Shown in pieces: positions 27,557-35,894 of a DNA stretch of 64,000 bases. The first letter of the stretch is position 1. Each line of letters starts with the position of its first letter. Below the pieces are notes generated by a model that worked only from the letters and a program-made list of their open reading frames with translations, was not told where the DNA came from and searched no databases. The position numbers and the translations under genes were made by a program. The stretch is from Planctomycetota bacterium. Its GTDB lineage: Bacteria > Planctomycetota > UBA1135 > UBA2386. The stretch lies in the NCBI GenBank assembly GCA_028281765.1, contig JANQJF010000068.1:59299-123298 (forward strand), in the 5' to 3' direction.

Positions 27557-29059
27557 ATGTTCGACTCCCTCAGCGGCGCACTCTCCGGCGCCTACCGCAG
27601 CATCGTCGGCAAGAAGGTTCTCACCGAGAAGAACATCGACGAGGGCATCCGGGCCGTTCGGCAAGCGCTGCTCGAGGCCGACGTCCACTTCAAGGTCGCG
27701 AAGGACTTCGTCAAGGACGTCGAGGCCCGCGTGCTCGGCGAGCAGGTCATCAAGTCCGTCGACCCCGGCGACCAGTTCATCAAGTCGGTCCACGACGCGC
27801 TGACCGGGCTGCTCGGCGGGGAGTCTCCGGGGCTGCCGGTCGCCGACAAGGGACCGCTAGTCCTGATGATGGCCGGTCTGCAGGGATCGGGTAAGACGAC
27901 CACCTGCGCGAAGCTCGCGCTCTGGCTCAAGCAGCGCAAGAAGAAGAAGCCGCTGCTGGTCGCGGCTGACCTCCAGCGCCCGGCCGCGGTCGATCAGCTC
28001 AAGACGCTCGGCCAGCAGCTCGGCATCGAGGTCTACGCCGAAGGCACCGACCAGTCGCCGCCCGAGGTTTGTCGTCGCGGCGTCGAGCACGCGAAGAAGA
28101 ACCTCCACGATGTCGTCATCCTCGACACCGCCGGGCGACTGCACATCGACGACGAGCTGATGACCGAGCTCGAGCAGGTCGAGAAGAAGTGCGACCCGCA
28201 TGGTGTGCTCCTCGTCTGTGACTCGATGACCGGTCAAGACGTCGTCAAGTCGACCGAGGAGTTTCACAAGCGCCTGCCGATCTGGGGCGTCGTGCTGACC
28301 AAGACCGACGGCGACGCGCGCGGTGGTGCTGCGCTGTCGATCCGTCACCTGACCGGGCGTTCGATCCTGTTCGTCGGCACCGGTGAGAAGCCGGACGAGC
28401 TCGAAGAGTTCGACCCGCCGCGCATGGCGGGCCGCATCCTCGGCATGGGCGACGTCGTCGGCCTCGTCGAGCGCGCGCAGGAGGTCATCGACGAGAAGCA
28501 GGCCGAGAAGGACGCGAAGAAGCTGCTCAAGGGGCAGTTCGACTTCGAGATGTTCCTCAAGCAGATGAACATGATCCGCAAGCTCGGCCCGCTGAAGAAG
28601 GTGCTCGGCATGCTGCCGGGCGTCGGCGCGGCGCTGAAGGACGTCGACCTCGACGACAAGCGCTTCAAGCGCGTCGAGGCGATGATCCAGTCGATGACGC
28701 CGACCGAGCGGAAGTCCCCGAACCTGATCGACATCCAGCGCCGTCGCCGCATCGCGCGCGGCAGCGGCAACGAGCTCGAGGCCGTGCACGGCTTGATCAA
28801 GCAGTTCAAGCAGATGCAGAAGCTCATGTCCAAGATGGGCAAGGGTGGGCTCGAGAGCATGATGGGCGGGATGGATCCGTCCGGTATGGGGATGCCCGGC
28901 ATGGGCGGTGGCATGCCCGGAATGCCGGGGGGCGGGATGCCAGGCGGCATGCCGCCGGGTCTCGACATGGGCGGCATGATGGGTGGCAAGAAGGGCAAGA
29001 AGAAGAGCGCGGGACGCCCGTCGGGTCTGGACGACTTCTTGCGCGGCAGGCGGAAGTAG
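27557..29059 (+). CDS. ffh: Signal recognition particle protein Ffh
   Basis: Ffh is the GTPase of the signal recognition particle and directs nascent membrane and secreted proteins to FtsY and SecYEG. The 500-residue product has the N-domain, G1 motif GLQGSGKTTTCAKLA (about residue 108), DTAGRLHIDDELM, TKTDGDARGGAALSI, FVGTGEKPDELEEFDP and the M domain with the RNA-binding RRRRIARGSGNELEAVHGLI. After the M domain comes a roughly 60-residue tail of repeated Met-Pro-Gly motifs, ending in Lys-rich sequence and DDFLRGRRK. Met-rich tails occur in many Ffh proteins, and this one is on the long side. Confidence 0.97.
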   Translation: MFDSLSGALSGAYRSIVGKKVLTEKNIDEGIRAVRQALLEADVHFKVAKDFVKDVEARVLGEQVIKSVDPGDQFIKSVHDALTGLLGGESPGLPVADKGPLVLMMAGLQGSGKTTTCAKLALWLKQRKKKKPLLVAADLQRPAAVDQLKTLGQQLGIEVYAEGTDQSPPEVCRRGVEHAKKNLHDVVILDTAGRLHIDDELMTELEQVEKKCDPHGVLLVCDSMTGQDVVKSTEEFHKRLPIWGVVLTKTDGDARGGAALSIRHLTGRSILFVGTGEKPDELEEFDPPRMAGRILGMGDVVGLVERAQEVIDEKQAEKDAKKLLKGQFDFEMFLKQMNMIRKLGPLKKVLGMLPGVGAALKDVDLDDKRFKRVEAMIQSMTPTERKSPNLIDIQRRRRIARGSGNELEAVHGLIKQFKQMQKLMSKMGKGGLESMMGGMDPSGMGMPGMGGGMPGMPGGGMPGGMPPGLDMGGMMGGKKGKKKSAGRPSGLDDFLRGRRK

Positions 29060-29079
29060 GCGCGCGATCCGGCGCAGTG

Positions 29080-29124
29080 GGCCTGAATAAGGGGGGCCTG
29101 AAGAATGGGGGCCTGAAGAGGGGG
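29080..29124. repeat. Three tandem 15-bp repeats between ffh and the LemA gene
   Basis: Units ggcctgaataagggg (29080), ggcctgaagaatggg (29095) and ggcctgaagaggggg (29110) follow each other with no gap. They start 20 bp after the ffh stop and end 22 bp before the next ATG. No secondary structure explains them. They could be a slippage-prone tract or a binding site for a regulator. Confidence 0.75.
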
Positions 29125-29146
29125 GCCACCACGGTGTAAGGGCCGC

Positions 29147-30679
29147 ATGCGAACGCCACGACGACTCGCCCGACGCAGGAAGCCCGCCGAGCCCAAGAGC
29201 CCGACGCACTTCCGAGACCGCGCACTCCGCTCCGGCCTCTGGAAGGCGCTCGTCACGCTCGGCATCGTGTACGGGATCGGCGCGCTCGTCGTCGCGCGCG
29301 TGTTCTCGCGCAGCGCATCGTTCGAGTTCTGCGTTTTGACGCTGTTCGGCGTCTGCGGCGGTGTCGTCCTGGTGTTCGGGATCAAGCGCTGGTTCGACGC
29401 GCGGTCCGAGGACGAGGCGCACTTCCTCTGGCAGCGCGCTCCCGAGATCCCGCTGGCGTCGCTCGAGGACCACGACATGTCCTGGGTCAGCGGGCGACTG
29501 CGCTGCCCGCGGCCGGTGATCCCGCCAGAGTTCGGCCCGCGCTCGGCATGGTACCGACTCGTGATCGAAGAGCAGCGCAGTGGCGGTGGAGCCGCGCACT
29601 GGGCGAAGATCCGCGAGACATCGCGCGCGGCCCGCGCGTGGCTCCAGGTCGACGGCTACGAAGTCGAAGTGCAGCTGCGCGCGGCGACGTGCGAACACGT
29701 GTCTACGGTGCGGCGGCAGACGGGGAACACGCGCTACACCCTCGAACGGATCGCTCCAACCGCGAAGATCAGTGTGTGTAGTCTCGCGCTTCGACCTGCG
29801 ACACTGAAAGAAGAGCCGGACCCGCTCGACGAAGACGAAGAACACCGCATGATGCGTCGGCGACGTCGCCAGCGGGCGAAGCGCAACAGGTCGCAGAGCA
29901 CTGACCTCCGGCGTCGGTTCCGACTGCCGAAGGCGTTCCGCAACCGGAAGCACGAGCCGACGGAGTTCGGGTCCCTCGAGGACGAGCCGGCGGTCGAGCC
30001 CGAGAAGGCGAAGTTGCTGCCGCTTCTGCTCGTATCGCGCACCAAGTTTCCGATGCTCGTGACCGGCGTGCCGCGTGCGGAGTGGCACGACCGATCGGAA
30101 GCCGAGGAGTCGGAGTTCGTCGTGCAGGCGGCGCTGCTCGCGGGGCTCGGGATCGCATCGGTCGTGTGGTTCGTGGGGGCCTTGGCGTCGTGGTGGGGCA
30201 CTTTCTCTTGGACCGGTGTCGGCGTCGGCCTCGCGGTAGCGCTCGCGACGATCGCGGCGTTCGCGCTTGTCGGTCGCTACAACTCGCTCGTCATGTATCG
30301 CCAGCGCGTCGACAATGCGCGCTCGCACATCGACATCGCGCTGAAGATGCGCCACGACCTGGTGCCGAACCTCGTCGAACTCGTGAAGGCGGCGGCGGCG
30401 TACGAGCGCGAGGTGCAGACGCGCGTCGCGGAGCTGCGCGCGGAGTCGTGCAGCTCGGCGGAGCTGGTCGCGCTCGGTGAGGACTATCCGAAGCTGGGCG
30501 CGGACGAGAACTTTCGCAAGCTGCAGGAACGGCTGGCCGTGATCGAGGACAAGGTCGCGCATGCGCGCGGGTTCTTGGTGGATACGGTGACGGAGTACAA
30601 CACGTTGACGGAGGTGTTTCCGTCGTCGGTGGTGGCTTGGGTTTGTGGGATGCGGCGCCTCACGCTCGAAGAGCGATAG
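29147..30679 (+). CDS. Membrane protein fusing a GIDE-like domain to a LemA domain
   Basis: A 510-residue protein. Two membrane helices lie at about residues 32-52 and 58-78. A GIDE-like domain follows (VSGRLRCPRPVIPPEFGPRS, then AWYRLVIEE at about 125-145), continuing to about 225. A low-complexity Arg-rich linker spans about 230-300. Two more hydrophobic segments lie at about 325-375. The LemA domain is at about 380-500 (YNSLVMYRQRVDNARSHIDI, then MRHDLVPNLVELVKAAAAYE). In eukaryotic MAPL/MUL1 the GIDE domain sits beside a RING finger; no RING is visible here. LemA proteins are coiled-coil membrane proteins of unknown role. The product is inferred to be an inner-membrane scaffold. The stop is followed by a hairpin shared with the convergent gene. 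Confidence 0.8.
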   Translation: MRTPRRLARRRKPAEPKSPTHFRDRALRSGLWKALVTLGIVYGIGALVVARVFSRSASFEFCVLTLFGVCGGVVLVFGIKRWFDARSEDEAHFLWQRAPEIPLASLEDHDMSWVSGRLRCPRPVIPPEFGPRSAWYRLVIEEQRSGGGAAHWAKIRETSRAARAWLQVDGYEVEVQLRAATCEHVSTVRRQTGNTRYTLERIAPTAKISVCSLALRPATLKEEPDPLDEDEEHRMMRRRRRQRAKRNRSQSTDLRRRFRLPKAFRNRKHEPTEFGSLEDEPAVEPEKAKLLPLLLVSRTKFPMLVTGVPRAEWHDRSEAEESEFVVQAALLAGLGIASVVWFVGALASWWGTFSWTGVGVGLAVALATIAAFALVGRYNSLVMYRQRVDNARSHIDIALKMRHDLVPNLVELVKAAAAYEREVQTRVAELRAESCSSAELVALGEDYPKLGADENFRKLQERLAVIEDKVAHARGFLVDTVTEYNTLTEVFPSSVVAWVCGMRRLTLEER

Positions 30680-30683
30680 CGGC

Positions 30684-30770
30684 GCGACTTGCCTTTGCCT
30701 GGCGAATGCAACCGGTCAGCGAAGGCAAGGGAAAGGGCAAGTCGCTCGCGGGCCCTACGGGCCCGCGAGC
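30684..30770. terminator. Double hairpin at the convergent end of the LemA and giant exported-protein genes
   Basis: First element: gcgacttgcc (30684-30693) pairs with the arm ending at 30745, with extra pairing inside. Second: gctcgcgggccc (30744-30755) and gggcccgcgagc (30759-30770) form a perfect 12-bp stem with loop tac. The second stem overlaps the stop codon and last residues (LAGP) of the minus-strand gene. A bidirectional terminator fits the position. The gcgacttgcc motif recurs at 35209. Confidence 0.65.
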
Positions 30771-33700
30771 ACGAACTTCCGCATTCCCATCGACCCCGCG
30801 ACGAACACCGCACGCTCCGCGGAGACATCGTCGACGAGCACCGCATTGCTCGCTCCGAGCGCCCCGTCGTGCACCGACCAATGCAGCGGCCGCGCGTCCA
30901 ACATCACCCCACCCGGTGCCCCGCTCGGCAGCAGGTTGTAGACGACCAGGTCCCCATTCAACGTCGTCAGCACCAGCTCGTCCGCGATCCCGTCCGCGTC
31001 ACTGGAGTCCATGTCACCGGTCGCGATGCCGCACACGCCGTACAGCTTCGGGTGCGTACCCGTCCCGTCGAACGTCACGACCGCGCCCTCGTTGAGCACC
31101 GGCGGATCCCCGGCGACTTCGTACACGTGCAGGGTGCTGACCATGTCGTACGTCGCGGGTGACGCGTCCGGGGTGCCGGCGTGTGCGCTGAGCGGAGCGA
31201 AGAACACGGTCGGGGTTGGCTGACTCTGCCCGTCGGTTGCTCCGACGTTCGCGACGCACAGGGCGAGACCCCCGAAGCCCTTGTCGCCGGACGACTGCGA
31301 CTGCGGGTTCGGCAGCGCCGCTCCCGGAGCGGTCGGCGCGCTCATCGTGCCGGGATCGAGCACCTGGATTCCGCCGCCGACCGTGCCTGCGACGATGCGG
31401 TCGCCGTTCGGCCACACGCCGGTGCGCAGGCTCTGCGCGTCCAGCAGCGCGAAGCCCGAAGACGTGTTGCGCAAGTGGAGCTGTTCGCCCGGGCTGCCGG
31501 CGGGCGGCATCGTGCCCGAGAACGGGTCGTGCTCCGAGCCGTTCGACGTCGTGCCCCAGACCGCGAAGTCCGACGTCGCGATGTCGTGGCGCAGACCACG
31601 GATCGCGTTCTGGTTCTGCGGTCCCTGTGTCGGTGGGTTGCCGGTCCAGTAGTAGGCGTCGCGTCGCGTGCCCGCGACGATCGCGTCGCCGCCGAACGCG
31701 AACGGCAGGTAGCCGTCCGCGTACACCTGACTGTGGATCGAGCGGAAGTAGCCGACGTGCGCGGCGTCCGTGTCCGACGCGCTCGGGAACTCGGTGTCCG
31801 GAGCGACCGCGATGTCGAACCACGTGTCGAGCTTGAAGTGGTCGATCGAGCCGAAGGGCGTCACCGCCGGCGGAATCGGTAGCGTGCTCCACTGCCGGAT
31901 CGTGTGCACGTTCGCGACGTCGAGGCCCGGCAACGCGTCCGAACCGATCCACGCGAGGTCACGGAACGGCTTGATCTGCGGGAGCACGCGCAGGCCGGTC
32001 GGGTCGATCGTCTGGACGAGGTGCACGAAGTGGGGCACGCCCGTCGTCGGGTCGCTCGACCAGCGCCGGCCGCACTGGTCGACGACTTCGATCGGGCCAC
32101 CCGGTCCGCCCGGGCCGAACGTCATGCCCCAAGTCGCGACGACGGATCCGCTCGAGAAACTGTCGGGTGTCGCGGGCGGCACGACGATCGGCGCGCCGTC
32201 GATGACGACGGTCGACGCGTTGCCGAACCACTCCTCGCCGAGGATCGGCGCCTCGATGTTCGTGAGCGCGCCTCCGCCGCCGGGGCCCGTGAACACGGTC
32301 TGCAGTTCGGCGAGCACCGAGTTGCCGGGCAGCCACGCGACCTGCCCGTTCTGCGTCGCGATCACTAGGTCGTCCGTGCCGTCCTGGTCGACGTCGGTCG
32401 TGGCGACCGCGTGCGCGTAGAGCAGCGCGGGGAAGCGAAAGGTCTGGTAGAGCGTGGACTGCAGCGGCGGCTCGGTGCCGCCGTCCGGCGTCCATCCGAG
32501 CAGGACCGTATTCGCCGAGTCGCCCGGGAGCACGTGGAGCCGTCCGCGGTGGACGACCGCGTGCATGTCGAGGTCCCACAGCGGCACGACCTGGCCGGGG
32601 TTGTTCACGTTGTCGACCGTCGTCGCGTAGCCGGAACCCTGTCCGGCCATCGCGAGCGGAGCGGTCCGCGTCACGGTCAGCGCTCCCGGCGACGCCGACT
32701 TGAACCAGCGCAGTCCGGGCGGTTCGCCGTCGAGCGGTTCGTCGACGAGGCCGACGACGCCAGGTGCGCCGAGCGCCGACGTGCTCCACGTCAGGTCCTT
32801 GAGCACGCCGATCTGCTTCGATGCGCCGACGATGCGTGCGGGCGACGCGTGCGCGAGGCTCGGCTGCTCGTCGATGTCGAACCGGAACAGGTGGTTGCGC
32901 AGCCCCGAGACGTACACCTCGCGGCTCCACGAGAGCTGCGTCGGGCCGACGAGGAAGTCGCGCGCGCTCGGCAGCGAGATCCCGGCGCGTTGGACGAGCG
33001 TCGCGCCGATGATCTCGCGCACGGTGAGTTCGCCGGAGAACGACAGCGACACGACGAACGTGCCGCCTTCCCCGAACATGTTGTCGACGATCTGCAGCTT
33101 ACGCGGGCGCTGCTCTTCCCACGGCAGGTCGGCGGTCGCGAGCGGCGTCGTCAGGTCGGCCGTGTCGTACACCCACAGCTTGCGATGCGTGCCGAACGCG
33201 AGACGATCGCCTTCGACGTCGAGACCGAAGCAGCCGTAGCCGTGCGAGAAGGGGCCGTCGATCGGATCGCCACCCATGCCGCCGCCGCAGCGCGCCTCGA
33301 CGGCGAGGGACACGGCCGTCGCGTTCGCCGGCGTGTAGCCGCCGGCCGCCGCCGCGGCGAAGCGCAACCGCGAGACCACGCCGTCGGCGCTCCCGACGTA
33401 GATGCGCCCGGCTTCGTCGGTGTCGAGCGACTGCGCCATGCCGGTCCACGCGCCGAGGCCGCGCTGTTCGCGCAGGAACGCCGGGACTTCTGCGAGTAGA
33501 TTGCCGGGGGCGCCAGGGTGGTTGTCCGGATGCGCGGCGTGGGCCCGGGCCGCCGCCATGCGCGCCGCGGTCGTGTCGCGCGCGAGGACGTGGTCCCACG
33601 GGTCGGCTTCCGAGTCGATCGCGCCACCCGTGGAGGTCGGCGCGGGCGAGGCCGGCCGCGCGAGATCGACGACGGTCTCCGGCGGGAAGTCCTCGCGCGA

Positions 33701-35137
33701 CGTGATCGCGTCGTTGAGCACAGGGTACACGGCCTCCCAGTGTTCGATCACCGTCGACGGGTAGCCCGGGTTGTTGCTCAGCAGGTCTTCCGGAAGCTCG
33801 ATGCGCGCGAACGCCTCGTGGCACGTCGCATCGAGGATCGACCAGTGCAGGCTGCCGACGCTGCCGTAGACCGACGTGCTGCTGACCGAACCGGACGGGA
33901 AGTAGTTCGACGTGCCGGCGATCAGCGGGAACGTGTCTTCGCCGAAGCCGACCGTGTCCTCGTCCCCGACCGCGAAGAAGATCGGACGCTGCACCTGGCC
34001 GTCGCGCCACATGCGCAGCGCGTCCCCGGTCGCGAACTCGTAGCCCAGCTTCTGGAAGTAGTAGAAGTAGGGCAGCACGTACTTGATGCTCCACGCCTGC
34101 GTCGAGCCGTCGAGGCCTTGCAGCGCGGTGATGAACGTGCACGCCTCCTGCTGACTGATCAGCCGGCGCGTCGACGGCGTGTAGAGAAACGCGGCCGCGC
34201 CGTGGATCTTGCTCGGGAAGTGCAGCGCGAGGCTCTGCGAAACGAACCCACCGTTCGACCCACCGCTGACGACGAACGTGAAGTCGTTCGGATCCGGCGT
34301 GTTCCACGCGGGATCGACTTCGCCCGGCGTGTCGGAGCCGGCGGTGAAGATCCACTGGATCGCGCGGCGGAACTGCAGCACGCGCTGCGCGGTCATCAGC
34401 ATGTGGCCGCCGCTGATCGGTGGGGTGATGTAGCCGGCGATCACGTTGTGCTCGGCGCGCTCCTGGCCGGTCGCGACGAGGCGGTGCACCTGCTGCGGAC
34501 GGAGGATGTCTTCGACGCCGAACGGCGCGTCGCCACGCGCGCGGAGTCCGGCGTTGACCGGATCCGCGAAATGAGTGGCCGGCAGCCCCGAGTACGATGC
34601 GGTGTTGCCCGCGATCGTGCCGTGGATCGCGATCGACACGACGGTTGCGGCGTTCGGGTGGAACGTCTTCGGAATGAACAGCTCGAACGCGGACCGCGCG
34701 TCGTGACCGTCGCCGGGGAAGTCGGGGTTCGGGTGCAGGAATCCGACGAGTCGTCGAATCGTCTGGTTGGAGCCGGACTGCGCCTTCGCGTCGAAATCGA
34801 TCCACGGGGAGGTGGCTTCGGACGGCGTGTGCACGTGCACGTCGCTCGGCAGCAGGTCGTCGCCGTCGTCGAACGCGAAGTGGGCCCCGGTGTCGGCCGG
34901 GTCAGGGCCGTCGCTCCGGTCGAAGCCCTCGCCGTTGTTCCAGATTCCGTCCGGGACGTTGAACAGCGGATCGGTGATCAGGGCGCCCGTCGGGGCGAGG
35001 TGGAATTCGGCCGGGTCGAAGAGGAGCTCGCCGGCGTGGGGGTGGATGGGGTAGCGGTTCTGGGCCGCGGCGGCGGGTGCGAGGGCTAGGAGGTAGAGAG
35101 CGGCGCCAGAGGCCCATGAAGGTGGAAAACGGGTCAT
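30755..35137 (-). CDS. Giant exported protein: esterase-like domain plus repeat-propeller region
   Basis: A 1460-residue protein. Its signal peptide spans residues about 1-25 (ending AAAAQ). The region about 150-520 looks like an alpha/beta hydrolase with the nucleophile elbow VSGGSNGGFVSQSLAL (GxSxG, near residue 300) and an acid/His region near GDEDTVGFGEDTFP. The second half has repeated Asp-rich calcium-loop motifs (DVDQDGTDDLVIATQNGQVA and DMDSSDADGIADELVL), suggesting a FG-GAP/VCBS-type beta-propeller. The enzyme may act on a polymer or lipid outside the cell; the substrate is unknown. I chose the ATG at 35137 by the signal peptide and the ggagcc ribosome site. Upstream in-frame sequence is the palindromic region. 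Confidence 0.75.
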   Translation of the reverse strand: MTRFPPSWASGAALYLLALAPAAAAQNRYPIHPHAGELLFDPAEFHLAPTGALITDPLFNVPDGIWNNGEGFDRSDGPDPADTGAHFAFDDGDDLLPSDVHVHTPSEATSPWIDFDAKAQSGSNQTIRRLVGFLHPNPDFPGDGHDARSAFELFIPKTFHPNAATVVSIAIHGTIAGNTASYSGLPATHFADPVNAGLRARGDAPFGVEDILRPQQVHRLVATGQERAEHNVIAGYITPPISGGHMLMTAQRVLQFRRAIQWIFTAGSDTPGEVDPAWNTPDPNDFTFVVSGGSNGGFVSQSLALHFPSKIHGAAAFLYTPSTRRLISQQEACTFITALQGLDGSTQAWSIKYVLPYFYYFQKLGYEFATGDALRMWRDGQVQRPIFFAVGDEDTVGFGEDTFPLIAGTSNYFPSGSVSSTSVYGSVGSLHWSILDATCHEAFARIELPEDLLSNNPGYPSTVIEHWEAVYPVLNDAITSREDFPPETVVDLARPASPAPTSTGGAIDSEADPWDHVLARDTTAARMAAARAHAAHPDNHPGAPGNLLAEVPAFLREQRGLGAWTGMAQSLDTDEAGRIYVGSADGVVSRLRFAAAAAGGYTPANATAVSLAVEARCGGGMGGDPIDGPFSHGYGCFGLDVEGDRLAFGTHRKLWVYDTADLTTPLATADLPWEEQRPRKLQIVDNMFGEGGTFVVSLSFSGELTVREIIGATLVQRAGISLPSARDFLVGPTQLSWSREVYVSGLRNHLFRFDIDEQPSLAHASPARIVGASKQIGVLKDLTWSTSALGAPGVVGLVDEPLDGEPPGLRWFKSASPGALTVTRTAPLAMAGQGSGYATTVDNVNNPGQVVPLWDLDMHAVVHRGRLHVLPGDSANTVLLGWTPDGGTEPPLQSTLYQTFRFPALLYAHAVATTDVDQDGTDDLVIATQNGQVAWLPGNSVLAELQTVFTGPGGGGALTNIEAPILGEEWFGNASTVVIDGAPIVVPPATPDSFSSGSVVATWGMTFGPGGPGGPIEVVDQCGRRWSSDPTTGVPHFVHLVQTIDPTGLRVLPQIKPFRDLAWIGSDALPGLDVANVHTIRQWSTLPIPPAVTPFGSIDHFKLDTWFDIAVAPDTEFPSASDTDAAHVGYFRSIHSQVYADGYLPFAFGGDAIVAGTRRDAYYWTGNPPTQGPQNQNAIRGLRHDIATSDFAVWGTTSNGSEHDPFSGTMPPAGSPGEQLHLRNTSSGFALLDAQSLRTGVWPNGDRIVAGTVGGGIQVLDPGTMSAPTAPGAALPNPQSQSSGDKGFGGLALCVANVGATDGQSQPTPTVFFAPLSAHAGTPDASPATYDMVSTLHVYEVAGDPPVLNEGAVVTFDGTGTHPKLYGVCGIATGDMDSSDADGIADELVLTTLNGDLVVYNLLPSGAPGGVMLDARPLHWSVHDGALGASNAVLVDDVSAERAVFVAGSMGMRKFVLAGP

Positions 35138-35208
35138 GGTGGCTCCGTGGGTGGTGGCGAGAGGGATGGATTGTCGGGGCTCTCGGAAGTAGGTCGAGGG
35201 CTTTCTCC

Positions 35209-35236
35209 GCGACTTGCCCTTGCCATTGCCTTTGCC
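35209..35236 (+). repeat. gcgacttgcc-type repeat, copy upstream of the giant gene
   Basis: This copy (gcgacttgcccttgccattg and onward) matches the element at 30684-30700 and, in reverse, 30722-30745. Copies therefore lie on both sides of the 30755-35137 gene. Confidence 0.6.
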
Positions 35237-35294
35237 GTATTCGGGTGGGTTGCCCGGGGGAACGGGCGCAGGCGCGCCCGGGCACGGGCACGGG

Positions 35295-35361
35295 GAAATC
35301 GGCAAATGCCAGGCTCTTCCGGGCGCTCGGCGCCCGAAAGAGCCTGGCATTTGCCGATTTC
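35295..35361. repeat. 32-bp stem, near-perfect hairpin before rpsP
   Basis: Left arm 35295-35326 and right arm 35330-35361 pair at 31 of 32 positions (one A/C mismatch) around the loop tcg. The arms include ggcaaatgccaggctctt and its complement. It lies between two divergent starts, so it is not an ordinary terminator for either gene. It is probably a dispersed palindromic element or, if transcribed, a leader structure. Confidence 0.75.
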
Positions 35362-35438
35362 GCCGCTATAAATCCTCCCCCTTCGCCCGCGGGGGCCCTC
35401 CCCGCACTGCCTTCGAATCCAACTCCGAGGAATCCTTC

Positions 35439-35816
35439 GTGGCCGTCAAACTGCGACTCGCGCGCTTTGGTCGACTGAACCACCCGACCTACCGGATCTG
35501 CGCCGCCGAATCCTACTTCCAGCGGGATGGCCGCGTGATCGAAACCCTGGGCTACTACCTGCCCAAGGCCAAGCGTGTCGAGGAGCAGCAGAGCCTCAAC
35601 GCCGAACGGATCTCCTACTGGCTCTCGGTCGGCGCGCAGCCGTCCGAGACCGTGCGGAGTCTGATCAAGAAGGCCGGCATCGAACTGCCGGCGCCGAAGA
35701 GCAAGAACAAGAAGCGCAAGCGCAAGACGCCGCCGAAGTTCGAGCCGCCGCGTCAGATCGGCAATGGCCGCAAGGCCAAGGCGAAGTGGAAGGCCAAGCA
35801 CGCTACGGCGAGCTGA
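35439..35816 (+). CDS. rpsP: Small ribosomal subunit protein bS16
   Basis: The 125-residue product starts at GTG (VAVKLRLARFGRLNHPTYRI), preceded by ccgagga. The conserved core reaches about residue 85 (ISYWLSVGAQPSETVRSLIK). bS16 usually has 80-90 residues; here a Lys/Arg-rich tail of about 40 residues follows (KNKKRKRKTPPKFEPPRQIG), which may contact rRNA. The common partners rimM, trmD and rplS are absent. The next genes are an unknown protein and maf. The core match makes the identity secure. Confidence 0.95.
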   Translation: MAVKLRLARFGRLNHPTYRICAAESYFQRDGRVIETLGYYLPKAKRVEEQQSLNAERISYWLSVGAQPSETVRSLIKKAGIELPAPKSKNKKRKRKTPPKFEPPRQIGNGRKAKAKWKAKHATAS

Positions 35817-35894
35817 GGCACTCCATTCCCGCGCAGCGCGTGAGTCGATCTCACGGGCACGCTCGTTCGCGTAGGTAATTCCGCGGAGACCGGT

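Larger units (their letters stand above)
35138..35438. other. Intergenic region between divergent genes, filled by repeats
   Basis: This 301-bp gap separates the start of the giant exported gene from the start of rpsP and must contain both promoters. It holds the gcgacttgcc repeat, a G+C-rich tract with gggcacgggcacgg, and the long hairpin described next. The A+T island ctataaat at about 35366-35373 is a plausible -10 region for rpsP, 66 bp from its start. Confidence 0.55.

Noticed and set aside
29080..29124. Tandem repeat considered as a CRISPR fragment
   Set aside because: The 15-bp units touch each other with no spacers, and no cas gene is near.
27857..30562. 901-codon open frame on the minus strand opposite ffh and the LemA gene
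   Set aside because: It is antisense to two clearly recognised genes. Long antisense frames are common at this G+C content. The product is rich in Arg, Ala, His and Asp and matches no family.
35138..35350. 71-residue N-terminal extension of the giant exported protein
   Set aside because: It is encoded by the palindromic intergenic sequence, and the signal peptide starts at the inner ATG at 35137.
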